Assembly (NCBI RefSeq): GCF_026262505.1
Contig: NC_067206.1
Location: 30,457,896-30,521,895 of the forward strand
Source of the DNA: Trichomonas vaginalis G3
Lineage: Eukaryota; Parabasalia; Trichomonadida; Trichomonadidae
Reading direction: 5' to 3'
Length of the DNA: 64,000 nucleotides
Positions 38,530 to 47,844 of this stretch are shown here, one piece after another. Position numbers and translations under genes: made by a program. The notes under the pieces are model-generated. The model saw only the letters and a list, made by a program, of their open reading frames with translations, was not told the origin of the DNA and ran no database searches. Positions within the stretch are counted from its first letter, which is position 1. The number at the start of each line of letters is the position of its first letter.

Positions 38530-39227
38530 ATGTTAGCAACAACAGCACCAAACTCGTTAGTCATGAACCCAACTTCAATGTTAGTAGAGATGAAAAGCTT
38601 CATTCCTTCTTCATATACTTTCGAAACAAAAATCCAGAAGATAAAGCAAGAACTTTTAACAAGTACTTTGGACTGTTGTGCGAAAGATGAAACAAATGAA
38701 CAGTATCTTTATGAAATGCAGGATATTATTGACCATTTACCCAAATTGCCTGAAATCCAACAACAAAAGCTTACTATTCCAGAATTCGATGAAATAGAAG
38801 TCAAAGCAACTGACTCAGTAGAAATAAAGAAGTTCATACGAAAGGTTAACTATGAATTCCTTGGATTTCATTGCAACCACAAAGTCATGGACAAAGATTG
38901 CGACATGGTATATAAGAACATCTCTGACATATACAAATCTGGGGAGTTTAAGACCTACGACAACTTTGTTTCGTTAGTTGCAAAATGTGTATGGCAGATA
39001 AGAGATAAAGATAGAAGAGGTAAGATATGAATGAACAGATAAAACCCGCAACTTTTGAGTTAAAGAGAGCAATTGACGCCTTAGTCATACTAGCAGGTAA
39101 GGTTCAGAATATAACGCAAAAATGAACCCACAATGTTCTAAATGTAAAGCAGCAATGAGGAAATATAACTACTCCGTCAAAGAGATAGAACGTATGCGAA
39201 ACGACTATGCTGACTTAAAGAGGGAGA
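38530..39227 (+). pseudogene. Unrecognised CxxC / coiled-coil protein, Z copy (broken)
   Basis: It is nearly the same sequence as the 313-residue X protein (APNSLVMNP, SMLVEMKSFIPSS, KKFIRKVNYEFLG, then the CSKC pair). It runs directly into the KilA-N/T5orf172 copy, whereas in X the two genes are separate and in the opposite order. It is broken. Confidence 0.65.
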
Positions 39228-39839
39228 TGTCAAACATTGAGTTTGAAACAGTTGGAAAGATAGACAATGACACCAAAGTGGTTAGAATAGGTGATTTAAA
39301 CGTAAGATACTCAAAGAAATACAACAAATATTCTTTGTCAGACATTTTATCTCCATTTGGAAAAAAAACAAACCACTGGGTTAAAATTGCTTCTACTCAG
39401 AAAAATTTTGACAAGAAATCCTGAGCTTATGATATCGGTAAAATTCTATGGAACTGCAGCATATCTCATCGACAAAAGTCTTATACCAATAGTTTTGTTA
39501 TGGTTAGACCCAGTTGTTGGATATAACTTCATAACATATGGTTCATTCGATACGGAACGTTGCAGTGAAGGCTTACTTTACATCGTTCAGAAACCGAAGG
39601 ACTTCAATACAAAGAGATATAAGATAGGAAGGACATATAATATAACTCTAAGATATGACAGTACAGTCAATATAGTCAAGGTTGTGTTAGTTAATGATAT
39701 GAGAGCTGCAGAAACAGAACTACTTGAAAAGTTTGAGAAAATGTATGGTGCTCCCATAAAAGGTAAAGAAACGTTTGAAGTAGATGAGATAGATAAAGCT
39801 ATAAAATTATTTGACGAAGTTGCTGAAAAATACATGTAA
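39228..39839 (+). pseudogene. KilA-N-like / T5orf172 protein, Z copy (broken)
   Basis: Nearly the same as 12717-13328 of X, with stretches of identical DNA (for example around YIVQKPKDFNTKRYKIGRTY). It was probably a DNA-binding regulator with a GIY-YIG-like end. It is followed by the third Z-type palindrome cluster. It is broken. Confidence 0.65.
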
Positions 39840-39878
39840 AAATAACGTTTACCATGTAAAACGCTTATAAAATAACTG

Positions 39879-39925
39879 GGGTAGAAAAGAGGGTAGAAGA
39901 CAGGTTAGATCTAACCTTCTACCCT
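39879..39925. promoter_or_regulatory. GGGTAGA-box palindrome cluster, Z type, site 3
   Basis: The reverse orientation: GGGTAGA boxes, core GGTTAGATCTAACC (39903-39916), then TCTACCC. It corresponds in position to X clusters downstream of cassette genes. About 55 bp on, at 39978-40022, lies a hairpin-bearing sequence (ATTCCGTACGAAAA) that is also found inside the X KilA-N gene. Confidence 0.75.
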
Positions 39926-40154
39926 AAAATATATTTTTATTGAATTCAGCACAAAAATCTGAGTAAAATGGCATAAGATTGCTACCCTCGAAAAACCGAG
40001 GATAGAGATTCCGTACGAAAAACAGTGAAATTTCTCTAGACCGACTTCCTTCGGGGTCGCCAAAACTCTATGAAATCATGAATTTCCTTAAGACAGAAAA
40101 AATAAAGTTAGTTTTATTTTTATTTATTTTTTTATTTTGTATGTAAGGACAGAT

Positions 40155-40935
40155 ATGACAACAACAGAGAACACAACAACAGTTATAGTCCATGAAGCTA
40201 TAAATGAAGAATATGAGTGGGTTCAGTTTAACAAACAGTTACGTCTCATTCGTTCGGTCCAAAGACGATATGTACCAAATGCAAAGTATTTTGACAGCAT
40301 GTTTTGCTCCAGATACTATGAAACCACAAGATTGGTTTGAATTAAATAGCACTCATGAACTCCTCAGTGAGTTTGAACATGTAGAACTTAAAAAGATGTA
40401 CCAAGACAGACAAAACTTACCATCACATCTAAAAGGTATATATGTTCATAAGTTCCTAGTTAGTTCAATAGCAATGTGGGCTTCACCTCGTTATGCAATC
40501 TACATACTTATGCTACTTGACGAACTTTGTACAAAGCAGAGAGAGATATGATGAAAGAAGACAAAAGCATTTCAGAAAAGAATACCACGTTCGGTACCAA
40601 AAGGAAAGGAAAAGAACTATAAGTATATGATTTATACTGAAGAGATGGAAAATGAAGAAGATAAAGATATGGTTATGTTGCATTTAGTCAGAAGAAACAA
40701 CAAAAGCTTTTACGACCTTGCTAAGATTTACAAATCTGACAGAAATTGGTTCTATCGCGAAAACTTACCGATTTCAATGACCCCAAATGAAGATGTGAAA
40801 CAAATAGTTCAAGATACGTTACCTCAAACACACTATGATATGAAAGGTTGTACAATTCTTACCTTCAAAGAAGATTTGCCATTGTTAAAGGAAAAAATAA
40901 CAGAGTATTTTGACAACTTCAAACAAGTAGGGTAG
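40155..40935 (+). pseudogene. KilA-N / DUF3627-like protein, Z copy (broken)
   Basis: A close relative of 15329-16156 of X: KGIYVHKFLVSSIAMWASPRY ends the KilA-N domain, and LHLVRRNNKSF and NWFYRENLPISMTPNE mark the DUF3627-like domain. It lacks the hairpin-coded insertion of the X copy. It looks broken, with about two breaks. Array 3 follows. Confidence 0.7.
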
Positions 40936-41019
40936 ATGAACCATTTATTTTTTACGCTTGACTTCAGATGGCTCAGGTAGCTCTAGATGGTAAATTGCCT
41001 CGTCAAATCCTTCTGGCAT

Positions 41020-41295
41020 TCCGAGTCCTTCCTTCCGACATTCCAAGTTCTTCCATCCGACAGAAAAAGTTTTTCCATCCGACAAGAAAAAATTTTCCCG
41101 ACAACTGGAAAAAATTTTCCTGTTGTCCGTCCGTAAACCATTCAAATTTTCGAAAATTGAGAACTTTTTTCCCGACAACTGGAAAAAAATTTCCCGACAA
41201 CTGGAAAAAAATTTCCTTCCGACATTCCGAGTCCTTCCTTCCGACAGGAAAAGTTTTTCCTTCCGACAGGAAAAGTTTTTCCTTCCAACAGGACA
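41020..41295. repeat. 22-bp iteron-like array 3 with central core
   Basis: The 22-bp units here are different in sequence (CCGACAGGAAAAGTTTTTCC or CGACAACTGGAAAAAATTTT) but again carry an internal dyad. They flank a core CCGTAAACCATTCAAATTTT that continues to GAGAAC (about 41131-41164), like arrays 1 and 2. A short open frame (MSHVPLPECLPKPEEPTAPA) at about 41302-41380 may be a gene scrap. The array is downstream of a KilA-N gene. Confidence 0.78.
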
Positions 41296-41399
41296 CAAAC
41301 GAATGTCTCACGTTCCTCTTCCTGAATGCCTTCCAAAGCCAGAAGAACCGACAGCCCCAGCACCACAACAGACTTACTAAGACTAAACACTTACATTTT

Positions 41400-42380
41400 T
41401 CAAGCTTGACTTTTTACAATTTGAACTTTGTTCGCGTAGATATGAATTCTGAAAGAAGTATGAGGGTCTTGTATGACTTTGTACTTCTCCCATAGTTCAT
41501 GTCTGTCAAACTTACCTGCCATGGACTCTTTCATAAGTTCCATGAAATCGTCTTCGGACAATCCGGGGAAAAGTACAATGTCAGTAAGTATTCTTTTAAC
41601 ATCCTTACTTAAACTCTTTGCTGTCTGTACACATATTACGACTGAGATGTTAAAAGTGTCTGAGCTTCTTAAGAATTCGACACATATCTTGTTCTCTGTT
41701 CTTTAACAAAGGATGAGAGGCGAAATCATCTAAGATAAGAAGACATCTGTGAGGGTAAGTCTTCCAATCGTAAGATTGCAATTTCTTCGAAAATGTATTC
41801 TATCTCTTTCTGTTTGTTTCTGAAGTGTTTCTTCTCTAATATTCTCTGCATTTCCTCATTTGGGTCTTTAAACTTCGAATTGACATACTCATTTATAGCA
41901 TTGTACTTCAAAACTCTTCTTTGGTACTTCTTTATCCAATCTAACAACTCAGAGTCTTTTATACATACTAACTTAGACTTTTTTATAATATCTTTGAACG
42001 AATTGACGGTTTTGGTCAAATTGACCAGAAGTACTACAAATGACTACTAACTCATAGAATGGGTTCTTCTCATCTAGTTCTTGTTGTTGTGCAGCCATTT
42101 TAAGATAAGTGAAAGTCTTGCCCGACCCAGGTGGTGCGATTAGACCTGTTATACCATTCTGAGCAAATAGGAACTTGTCATGTATAGGCTTTATCTGAGC
42201 ATTTTCTAACTTCCTCTTGTTCTTGTTTAAAACATTCTCAAATTTCTTGTCAATGTCAGCAAACTTTTTTTCTAACATATTTTTAGAAAAATTAAAATTT
42301 TTATCTTTTTGAAAATGTCTAGCGATTTCGCCATCTATATTCGAGACAAGCTTTTCGACAGCAAAACATCTGTCGACCAT
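41400..42380 (-). pseudogene. Genome-packaging ATPase of Z (broken)
   Basis: Walker A (GLIAPPGSGKTFTYLK) and Walker B (LLILDDFASHPL) are visible, with VVICVQTAKSLSKDVKRIL as the later family strand. It is the counterpart of 1944-2831 in X but with a longer N-terminal helical region (DIDKKFENVLNKNKRKLENA). It would power packaging. It looks broken, with about two breaks. Confidence 0.75.
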
Positions 42381-42394
42381 AAAATCTTACATGT

Positions 42395-42755
42395 GTAAAC
42401 AAGAAAGGTGAATTTGTTTCTAAAGTTCTGTTTTGGGAATATGACAAGAACCATATAAAACATTACAAAGAGCAGTCTTAAAATTTGTCAATGACAGACT
42501 TGTTGACAGAGATGACGCCGATTGGAAAGATGAAGTCCAACAAAAGTTCTTAGAATGCAAAGAAGACACATGCGCCGTTCTTGAAGATGAATAGAAAACA
42601 GAATTAGAAGAGCTATTAAAGGACAAAGACCTTTTACAAAAATATGGTTCTGAGAAGTTTGACATAACTACCAGAGAAGAAGAAGAAGAGAGAGAAGAAA
42701 GAAAAGAAAGTAGAAGAAGAGAAGAAAGAACCTGAACCAGAAAAAGAAATTTGAC
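42395..42755 (+). pseudogene. Small acidic coiled protein of Z (broken)
   Basis: Readable pieces are strongly charged and helical (VNDRLVDRDDADWKDEVQQK, ELEELLKDKDLLQKYGSEKF, then a Glu/Arg run). No family is recognised. It is divergent from the ATPase gene and looks broken, with a few breaks. Confidence 0.4.
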
Positions 42756-42833
42756 ATGTAAAAAATAAATTTTATTTTTAGAACATTTCTGGGTCAATGT
42801 CAATGTTTCTTCCTCTTTAGGAGCAACACTGGT

Positions 42834-43192
42834 TTAGACTCTAAAATCTTTTACCCAATTTACCTTGAACTTCACTATCTTAGACTCATAATATTCATAG
42901 TCGTCTGCTTTCTTTGGTTCATAAGGTATAACAAGTTTGTATGCTTTGCCTTCTTTAAGGTTTGAGAACCTTCTGTCAAAATTTTCTTTGACTGCTAACA
43001 AACCTTCTATGTCTAAGTCTTCAAATTTCGCACCATTTTTAGTCACAATAGCAAACTTAACTGGTTCGATGTTCCAAACTTTGTCAAATGTAGACTTTTC
43101 AAAATGGTAGAAGTAAACATTCAAATAAGCAATGGGTCTAGTTCTTCTTTAAGTCCTGACATATATTTGTTGACTGAAATATATTTTGCCAT
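42834..43192 (-). pseudogene. Unrecognised small Z protein downstream of helicase (broken)
   Basis: It begins MAKYISVNKYMSGLKEELDP and continues with a beta-rich region (EPVKFAIVTKNGAKFEDLDI, KLVIPYEPKKADDYEYYESK). Size and strand pattern could fit a small single-strand DNA-binding protein, but I see no diagnostic motif. It lies just downstream of the SF3 helicase. It looks broken about once. Confidence 0.4.
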
Positions 43193-43227
43193 CTTTTCTA
43201 TCGGATAAAAAAATATATTTTTAAAAT

Positions 43228-44463
43228 TTACTCAGAAAAATTTTTCTTTGTATATACGCCGTTCTGAACATCTAAAAGATTTTTGACGTTTGCCAAGAAT
43301 GTTCGTTTAGAAGCTGCCATATAACCATATTCTTGACAATATTGTTTATATTCATCGTACAATGACCTTTCATCTAATGACACAAAGTCAGTTTCATCTA
43401 TGAACAGTTCATATACACTCTTGTTTGCTTCTAACAACGTTTGTCTTTCTTCGGTATGTGGAATTTGTCTTGGATTGAACTTTGAAATATCTAATGTCAT
43501 GAAATATGAGAACAAGTGGTTGTAAAAGTCAGATGTCAAAGTTTCTGCTAAGTCGTCAAAATATTCTGTATCTTGCATATGAGAATCTGACGTTCTGACA
43601 ACTACATATCTTCTGTCAGAACTTTCTAACTTCATCGGAACGGCGTTGTTTGAAACCATAATGAAATTTGCAACATTTTCACAAACTCTTTGGTCTTTAT
43701 ATTTTCTTTCAACAACTCCAACTTTGTCTGTTATAAGACTCTTCAAAGCATCCGAGTTCAAAACTTTTGTTGTATCTATACTTTGAAGTTCGTTACATAC
43801 TATAAGTTTCATATTCTCTATTGAAGAGTTAAATTTACCGCAGATGTTTTCTAAGTTTGTCATATTAGGGTTCGAATAGCCCTCTAACAGTTTGCACAAA
43901 ATATCTGTAAAGAAAGTGTTCTTACCAGTTCCTTGTTTTCCAATTATAATGAGAGCAGTTTCATTTTTAGCACTTGGATGTTGTAAGATGTTTGCAAACC
44001 AACATAAGATATACTCATAGACTCTTTCGTTTCCATTGCATATAATTTCTTTGACATGGTCTAACCAAGCTTCTATAACATTTTCTTTCCATTCTACTTG
44101 TTCATATTTATATCCAGTGAAGATAGAATAGAATTTTGGAGATGGTGTATAGAACTTTATACCACGAACTGAAAAATCTTCTAACTTTGACAATAAGATA
44201 TCCCAAGCATCTAACATCTTCATGCCAACTTGTACAACTTTTATTTTCTTAAGTTTCTGTCTACATTCTTGTTCTGAAACTATTGTTGCTCTTGGTTTGT
44301 TAAAGACAACATCCCATTCTTTCATGACATAACATTCTGGGGCAGAGTCAACATAAATGACTAAACGTTTCAAATTCTCGACTGCTTTGTTATAGTCTCT
44401 AAATGGACACATATTTCTGAATGCTTGGAAGTCATAAAAATCTGAAACATCTATTCTGTACAT
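43228..44463 (-). CDS. SF3 (D5-like) DNA helicase of Z (411 aa)
   Basis: Walker A is IIIGKQGTGKNTFF, Walker B is MKLIVCNELQ and motif C is FIMVSNNAVP, with the following Arg finger region (SSDRRYVVV). This is a superfamily 3 helicase as in poxvirus D5 and virophages. It would unwind the element DNA during replication. The 411-residue frame is open, with about 140 residues before the ATPase core and no primase domain recognised. W carries a longer relative (60734-63418). Confidence 0.85.
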   Translation of the reverse strand: MYRIDVSDFYDFQAFRNMCPFRDYNKAVENLKRLVIYVDSAPECYVMKEWDVVFNKPRATIVSEQECRQKLKKIKVVQVGMKMLDAWDILLSKLEDFSVRGIKFYTPSPKFYSIFTGYKYEQVEWKENVIEAWLDHVKEIICNGNERVYEYILCWFANILQHPSAKNETALIIIGKQGTGKNTFFTDILCKLLEGYSNPNMTNLENICGKFNSSIENMKLIVCNELQSIDTTKVLNSDALKSLITDKVGVVERKYKDQRVCENVANFIMVSNNAVPMKLESSDRRYVVVRTSDSHMQDTEYFDDLAETLTSDFYNHLFSYFMTLDISKFNPRQIPHTEERQTLLEANKSVYELFIDETDFVSLDERSLYDEYKQYCQEYGYMAASKRTFLANVKNLLDVQNGVYTKKNFSE

Positions 44464-44492
44464 TTTTATAAAAATAAAAAAAATATTATTTT

Positions 44493-45290
44493 TTATTCTT
44501 GACTTTGTTGTTCCATTTGTTGCATTTGTTGTTCTTGAGCTATTTGTTGTTGAAGTTGTTCTTGTAGTACAATACTTTCACCAGTTGCATCTTCCAATTC
44601 GAAACTTTCTGCCGTCATTGACAAATACATAGGACATAAAAGTTTTACAGGAACAAAGTTTGCGTCAACTAAGGTTAAGTTTATGTTTGCTAAAGTGTTT
44701 GAGTTTACTAAAGCTGAAAACTCTGCATTCGAATGAACAATAGGCAAACCAGCAGAGAAAGTGTTGTTTATACGCATGAGTATCTTTTGGTCATAGTAGT
44801 TTCTGTCCACATTCGAATAGCACTTTGAACCTAAGTTTGAAACAATATATAAAATAGGTGTGCTTAAAGTCAATGGAACAGACATTCCTTGTATGACACC
44901 TTTTCCTGTTATAGGAAACTGTTGGTAGTAAAAACCAGATATAAGTTTTGTATTATAGCTCATATCGTTTATACTAAACTCAGTCGGACATCCAAACATA
45001 ATGAAACCTGCTCTAGTTGCAGCACATGTTACATCCGTCCTTAAAGTATTAAATAAGTCAACAAAACCTGTTGGTGGTATATCTGAGTAAGTATCTTCAA
45101 AGAAGTATTTTTTACCATTCACAACAACAAAGTCTTCTGGTGTCAAAAGAGCAAAACAGGCTTTAGTCGTCATTGTGTTTAAGGTTAGTTTACAATATCG
45201 TCCTTGAGGACTTTGTAAGTTTGTTGTTATAGAATTATATGACTCAGGGTTTTTAGTCGTAATAGTATAAACCACTATGTCTTCTGCCAT
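44493..45290 (-). CDS. Penton-like minor capsid protein of Z (265 aa)
   Basis: A beta-rich protein with the pattern seen at 5670-6350 of X: SNTLANINLTLVDANFVPVK, then PMYLSMTAESFE. The C-terminal 30 residues are almost only Gln and Glu. It is probably a single jelly-roll vertex protein. Its start is 4 bp from the stop of the next gene. Family assignment is by pattern. Confidence 0.55.
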   Translation of the reverse strand: MAEDIVVYTITTKNPESYNSITTNLQSPQGRYCKLTLNTMTTKACFALLTPEDFVVVNGKKYFFEDTYSDIPPTGFVDLFNTLRTDVTCAATRAGFIMFGCPTEFSINDMSYNTKLISGFYYQQFPITGKGVIQGMSVPLTLSTPILYIVSNLGSKCYSNVDRNYYDQKILMRINNTFSAGLPIVHSNAEFSALVNSNTLANINLTLVDANFVPVKLLCPMYLSMTAESFELEDATGESIVLQEQLQQQIAQEQQMQQMEQQSQE

Positions 45291-45294
45291 TTAC

Positions 45295-45876
45295 TTAGCA
45301 AGTAAATTTTAATGAAATGTTGTGGTCGTCAAATATTTTTATGACGTCTGGGAAACTATACTTTAAGTTCAACGTTTCACCTCCTTTCATAACGTATATC
45401 TTGTCAATGACATTATATGAAACACCACAGCAAGCAATGTCGGGTTCTATTTCTTTGATGTTTATATCGTCTGCCTCTGTCAAAAGTTTCAATAGTTCTT
45501 TCAAAATTTCATGAGGTGCGATGACATATGAGTTCACTTTTACAGGGTTGTGTTCGACCAAGTTTAACATTAGACCTAAAGCTTGACAAATCTTCTCCTG
45601 AGTTTTAAGTTTGTCTTTAAGTTGCTTGTAGTCGTTTCGAATATCTGCAACAGAACTTAAGTCTCTGCTAACTTCAGGATATGTTGGTTGTTCTTTTACA
45701 GGAACTATTGTTATACCATCTTCGTCTTCGTATGGTTTCCCCACTTCAACATCTCTGTCTTTGACATTGACAACAACACTTTGACTGTTTGTTTGAGTTG
45801 GTGAATTTAACTTCACATCTGCCACCGCCATTAAACCTTTTGAAACACTCACGCTTCTATTTTTCGGAAATGACAT
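45295..45876 (-). CDS. Maverick CCG-motif protein of Z (193 aa)
   Basis: I start it at MSFPKNRSVSVSK, because 45877-45894 is a typical start spacer and the frame upstream overlaps the divergent gene. The N-terminal half is Ser/Val/Lys-rich and low in complexity. The C-terminal half has helices and then IEPDIACCGVSYNV, DKIYVMKGGETLNLKYS and a final SLKF. It shares this with 3254-3868 of X. The role is unknown; neighbours are structural. Confidence 0.65.
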   Translation of the reverse strand: MSFPKNRSVSVSKGLMAVADVKLNSPTQTNSQSVVVNVKDRDVEVGKPYEDEDGITIVPVKEQPTYPEVSRDLSSVADIRNDYKQLKDKLKTQEKICQALGLMLNLVEHNPVKVNSYVIAPHEILKELLKLLTEADDINIKEIEPDIACCGVSYNVIDKIYVMKGGETLNLKYSFPDVIKIFDDHNISLKFTC

Positions 45877-45894
45877 TTTACTTAGAATAAAAAG
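45877..45894. promoter_or_regulatory. 18-bp divergent start region
   Basis: TTTACTTAGAATAAAAAG separates the ATGs at 45876 (-) and 45895 (+). It is similar in length and composition to 30751-30768. Confidence 0.4.
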
Positions 45895-46260
45895 ATGGAC
45901 GTATTCGAGTATCTCTTCGAATTGAAGCAGAACAAAGTTTACACACACAAACAATACAAATACATTGACAGAATAGTTCTTTACACAAACAATGGAAAAT
46001 GTTATAGAATAGCAGTCTTTGCTGAACCTAAATATTTTCATAAAGCAAAGAAAGTTGGTATAACCGAGATGGTGAAAGTTCTTGAAGCAGACAAAAATAT
46101 AACAACAAAACTGACCGATATTTCTAAAGGAAAGTTTATCTTACAATTTATGTCAAAACTGGCGTACTGTCAATATTTGACGGAGAGAAGTCAGTTCAAG
46201 AACAACTTACTGACCTGCTGCAAAATCTGCTCGATGGAAGCTGTCGTTATGCCAATCTGA
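45895..46260 (+). CDS. Unrecognised Z protein (121 aa)
   Basis: It begins MDVFEYLFELKQNKVYTHKQ and has a short beta meander (RIVLYTNNGKCYRIAVFAEP) and a helical second half. Its 3' end overlaps the convergent capsid gene by about 70 bp. No family is recognised. Confidence 0.5.
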   Translation: MDVFEYLFELKQNKVYTHKQYKYIDRIVLYTNNGKCYRIAVFAEPKYFHKAKKVGITEMVKVLEADKNITTKLTDISKGKFILQFMSKLAYCQYLTERSQFKNNLLTCCKICSMEAVVMPI

Positions 46261-47812
46261 GGAGCCCCAGCAGGTTTCATCGAACGAATCTTCAAAAGAG
46301 CATCTTCCGTGAAAAGTGCTATTGGTTTTGTAAACTTCTTTGCTTTCAATTCATCTGGACCGTCTCTGTCACCAGTATATTGTATTTGAACTGTACCAAC
46401 AGTTGAAATACCACCCATAAAGTCTTCTGAGTCAGCAAATGGAATGCCAAGCCAAAAGTTTGAACGGTCTCCATTTGTATATTGAGTTTTTTGACCTCCT
46501 GTATGAGTCCATACTTTCACATATGGCATATAGAACTTTGCATTTCAGGGTTAATGGTTGTTGTGAAGTTGTTGTTAAAGTTCATAGCATCTAATGTCAA
46601 GTTGTATGACCTCATATCCTCAACTGTAGAATATTCTTCTCTTGGATAATATTTGCCATCTATGTTTATATGATATTTAATACCAGGGTTGTAGAAACAA
46701 GAATAGTCATTTATAGTTCGTCTGAACAGTACAAACATAGTATCTGCATGTTTCATTGCAGTTGTTAAAGCAATATCTGTTCTTGCACCTGGGTCAGCAC
46801 TTTGGTTTCCAACTTCACCTGCAAAGTCTTTGACAGATATTTGGTGTATAGGGAACATAAGCGGAACTGCAATATATTTGGCAGCTAAAGCATTTGAAAT
46901 ATCTGGGTCCAACATATAGACTGCAAGTCTGCTTTCTATTCTCTTGCATTCAAACTTTTCGCATGTAAACTTAACTGGGTCCCAAGCAGTTCCAGCAGCA
47001 TTGAAATAATAGTTTACTTCAGTGTTGAGGTTTGAGAAACCAAAGTCTAAGTCAACTTTGTCTTTGCAAAAGTCGGCGAATGACATTTTATTTGTTCCCA
47101 CTACTTCTGTAATAGTGAATGGGTCTTGTGTTGGTGCAATGACTAAGTTATTTTTGCTTGGAGTAAGTTCAATAGAAATTTTTCCTGCCCAGTTTGGCAA
47201 GTATCTTAAAAACCTGAAGATGAGGAAAGATGACAAAGGAACTCTAAGTTTCAGTTTTACTTTAGTGACAGCATTTCCATCTGAACCAGAAAGGTTAACA
47301 TAAACTCCTGGAACGTTAGGGTCAAGTCTTCTTATTTTCTCAATAGTTGCATACTGGTCTGTTTGTTCTCTAGCTTGTGGTTGTACTGAGTTTCTCAAAG
47401 CGAACCATTCATAGTTTGCCCATGTTACTGTTTGAACTAAGTCAGAGTTAGAATATATCTTATATCCCATGAAAACTTCTGGAGCATATTGGTATCCGAC
47501 ATAGAAAATTCCATTGCAACCTTTCTTGTCAGACAACTTGGCAGAAGGTTTTATTTCAATGTCTTGTTCCACGTATAAGAAAGAGTTGTCAATAGAAATT
47601 ATATGAAACCTGTCGCAAGCAATATCTACTGTTGTTGAAGAACCTTCTCCAAACTCACCTACGTTTCCATAAGAAACAGCAGTTGTATATTCGTAAGTTC
47701 CAGGAACTATTTCTGACCTTCTAATGGCATTGTCGCATTCGTTATACCATTCGGAAACATTTCCATTCATAGCATCCAAAACTGTTGGCGTTATATTCTG
47801 AGCGGCGTACAT
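46191..47812 (-). pseudogene. Major capsid protein (double jelly-roll) of Z (broken)
   Basis: A long all-beta protein with KVKLKLRVPLSSFLIFRFLR and YLPNWAGKISIELTPS matching the block RLRIPVRRF...AGNIQLKVKF of the X capsid. VFMGYKIYSNSDLVQTVTWA corresponds to the X segment ending QILANGRIV. It would build the icosahedral shell. Similarity to X is low overall, so the two lineages parted long ago. It looks broken about once. Confidence 0.75.
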
Positions 47813-47844
47813 TTCATATGAGTAAAAATATAGAATAGTTGGAT

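Noticed and set aside
45877-46041. Upstream extension of the CCG-family gene of Z
   Set aside because: It would overlap the divergent 121-residue gene, encodes a hydrophobic stretch absent from the X relative, and MSFPKNR has the better start context.
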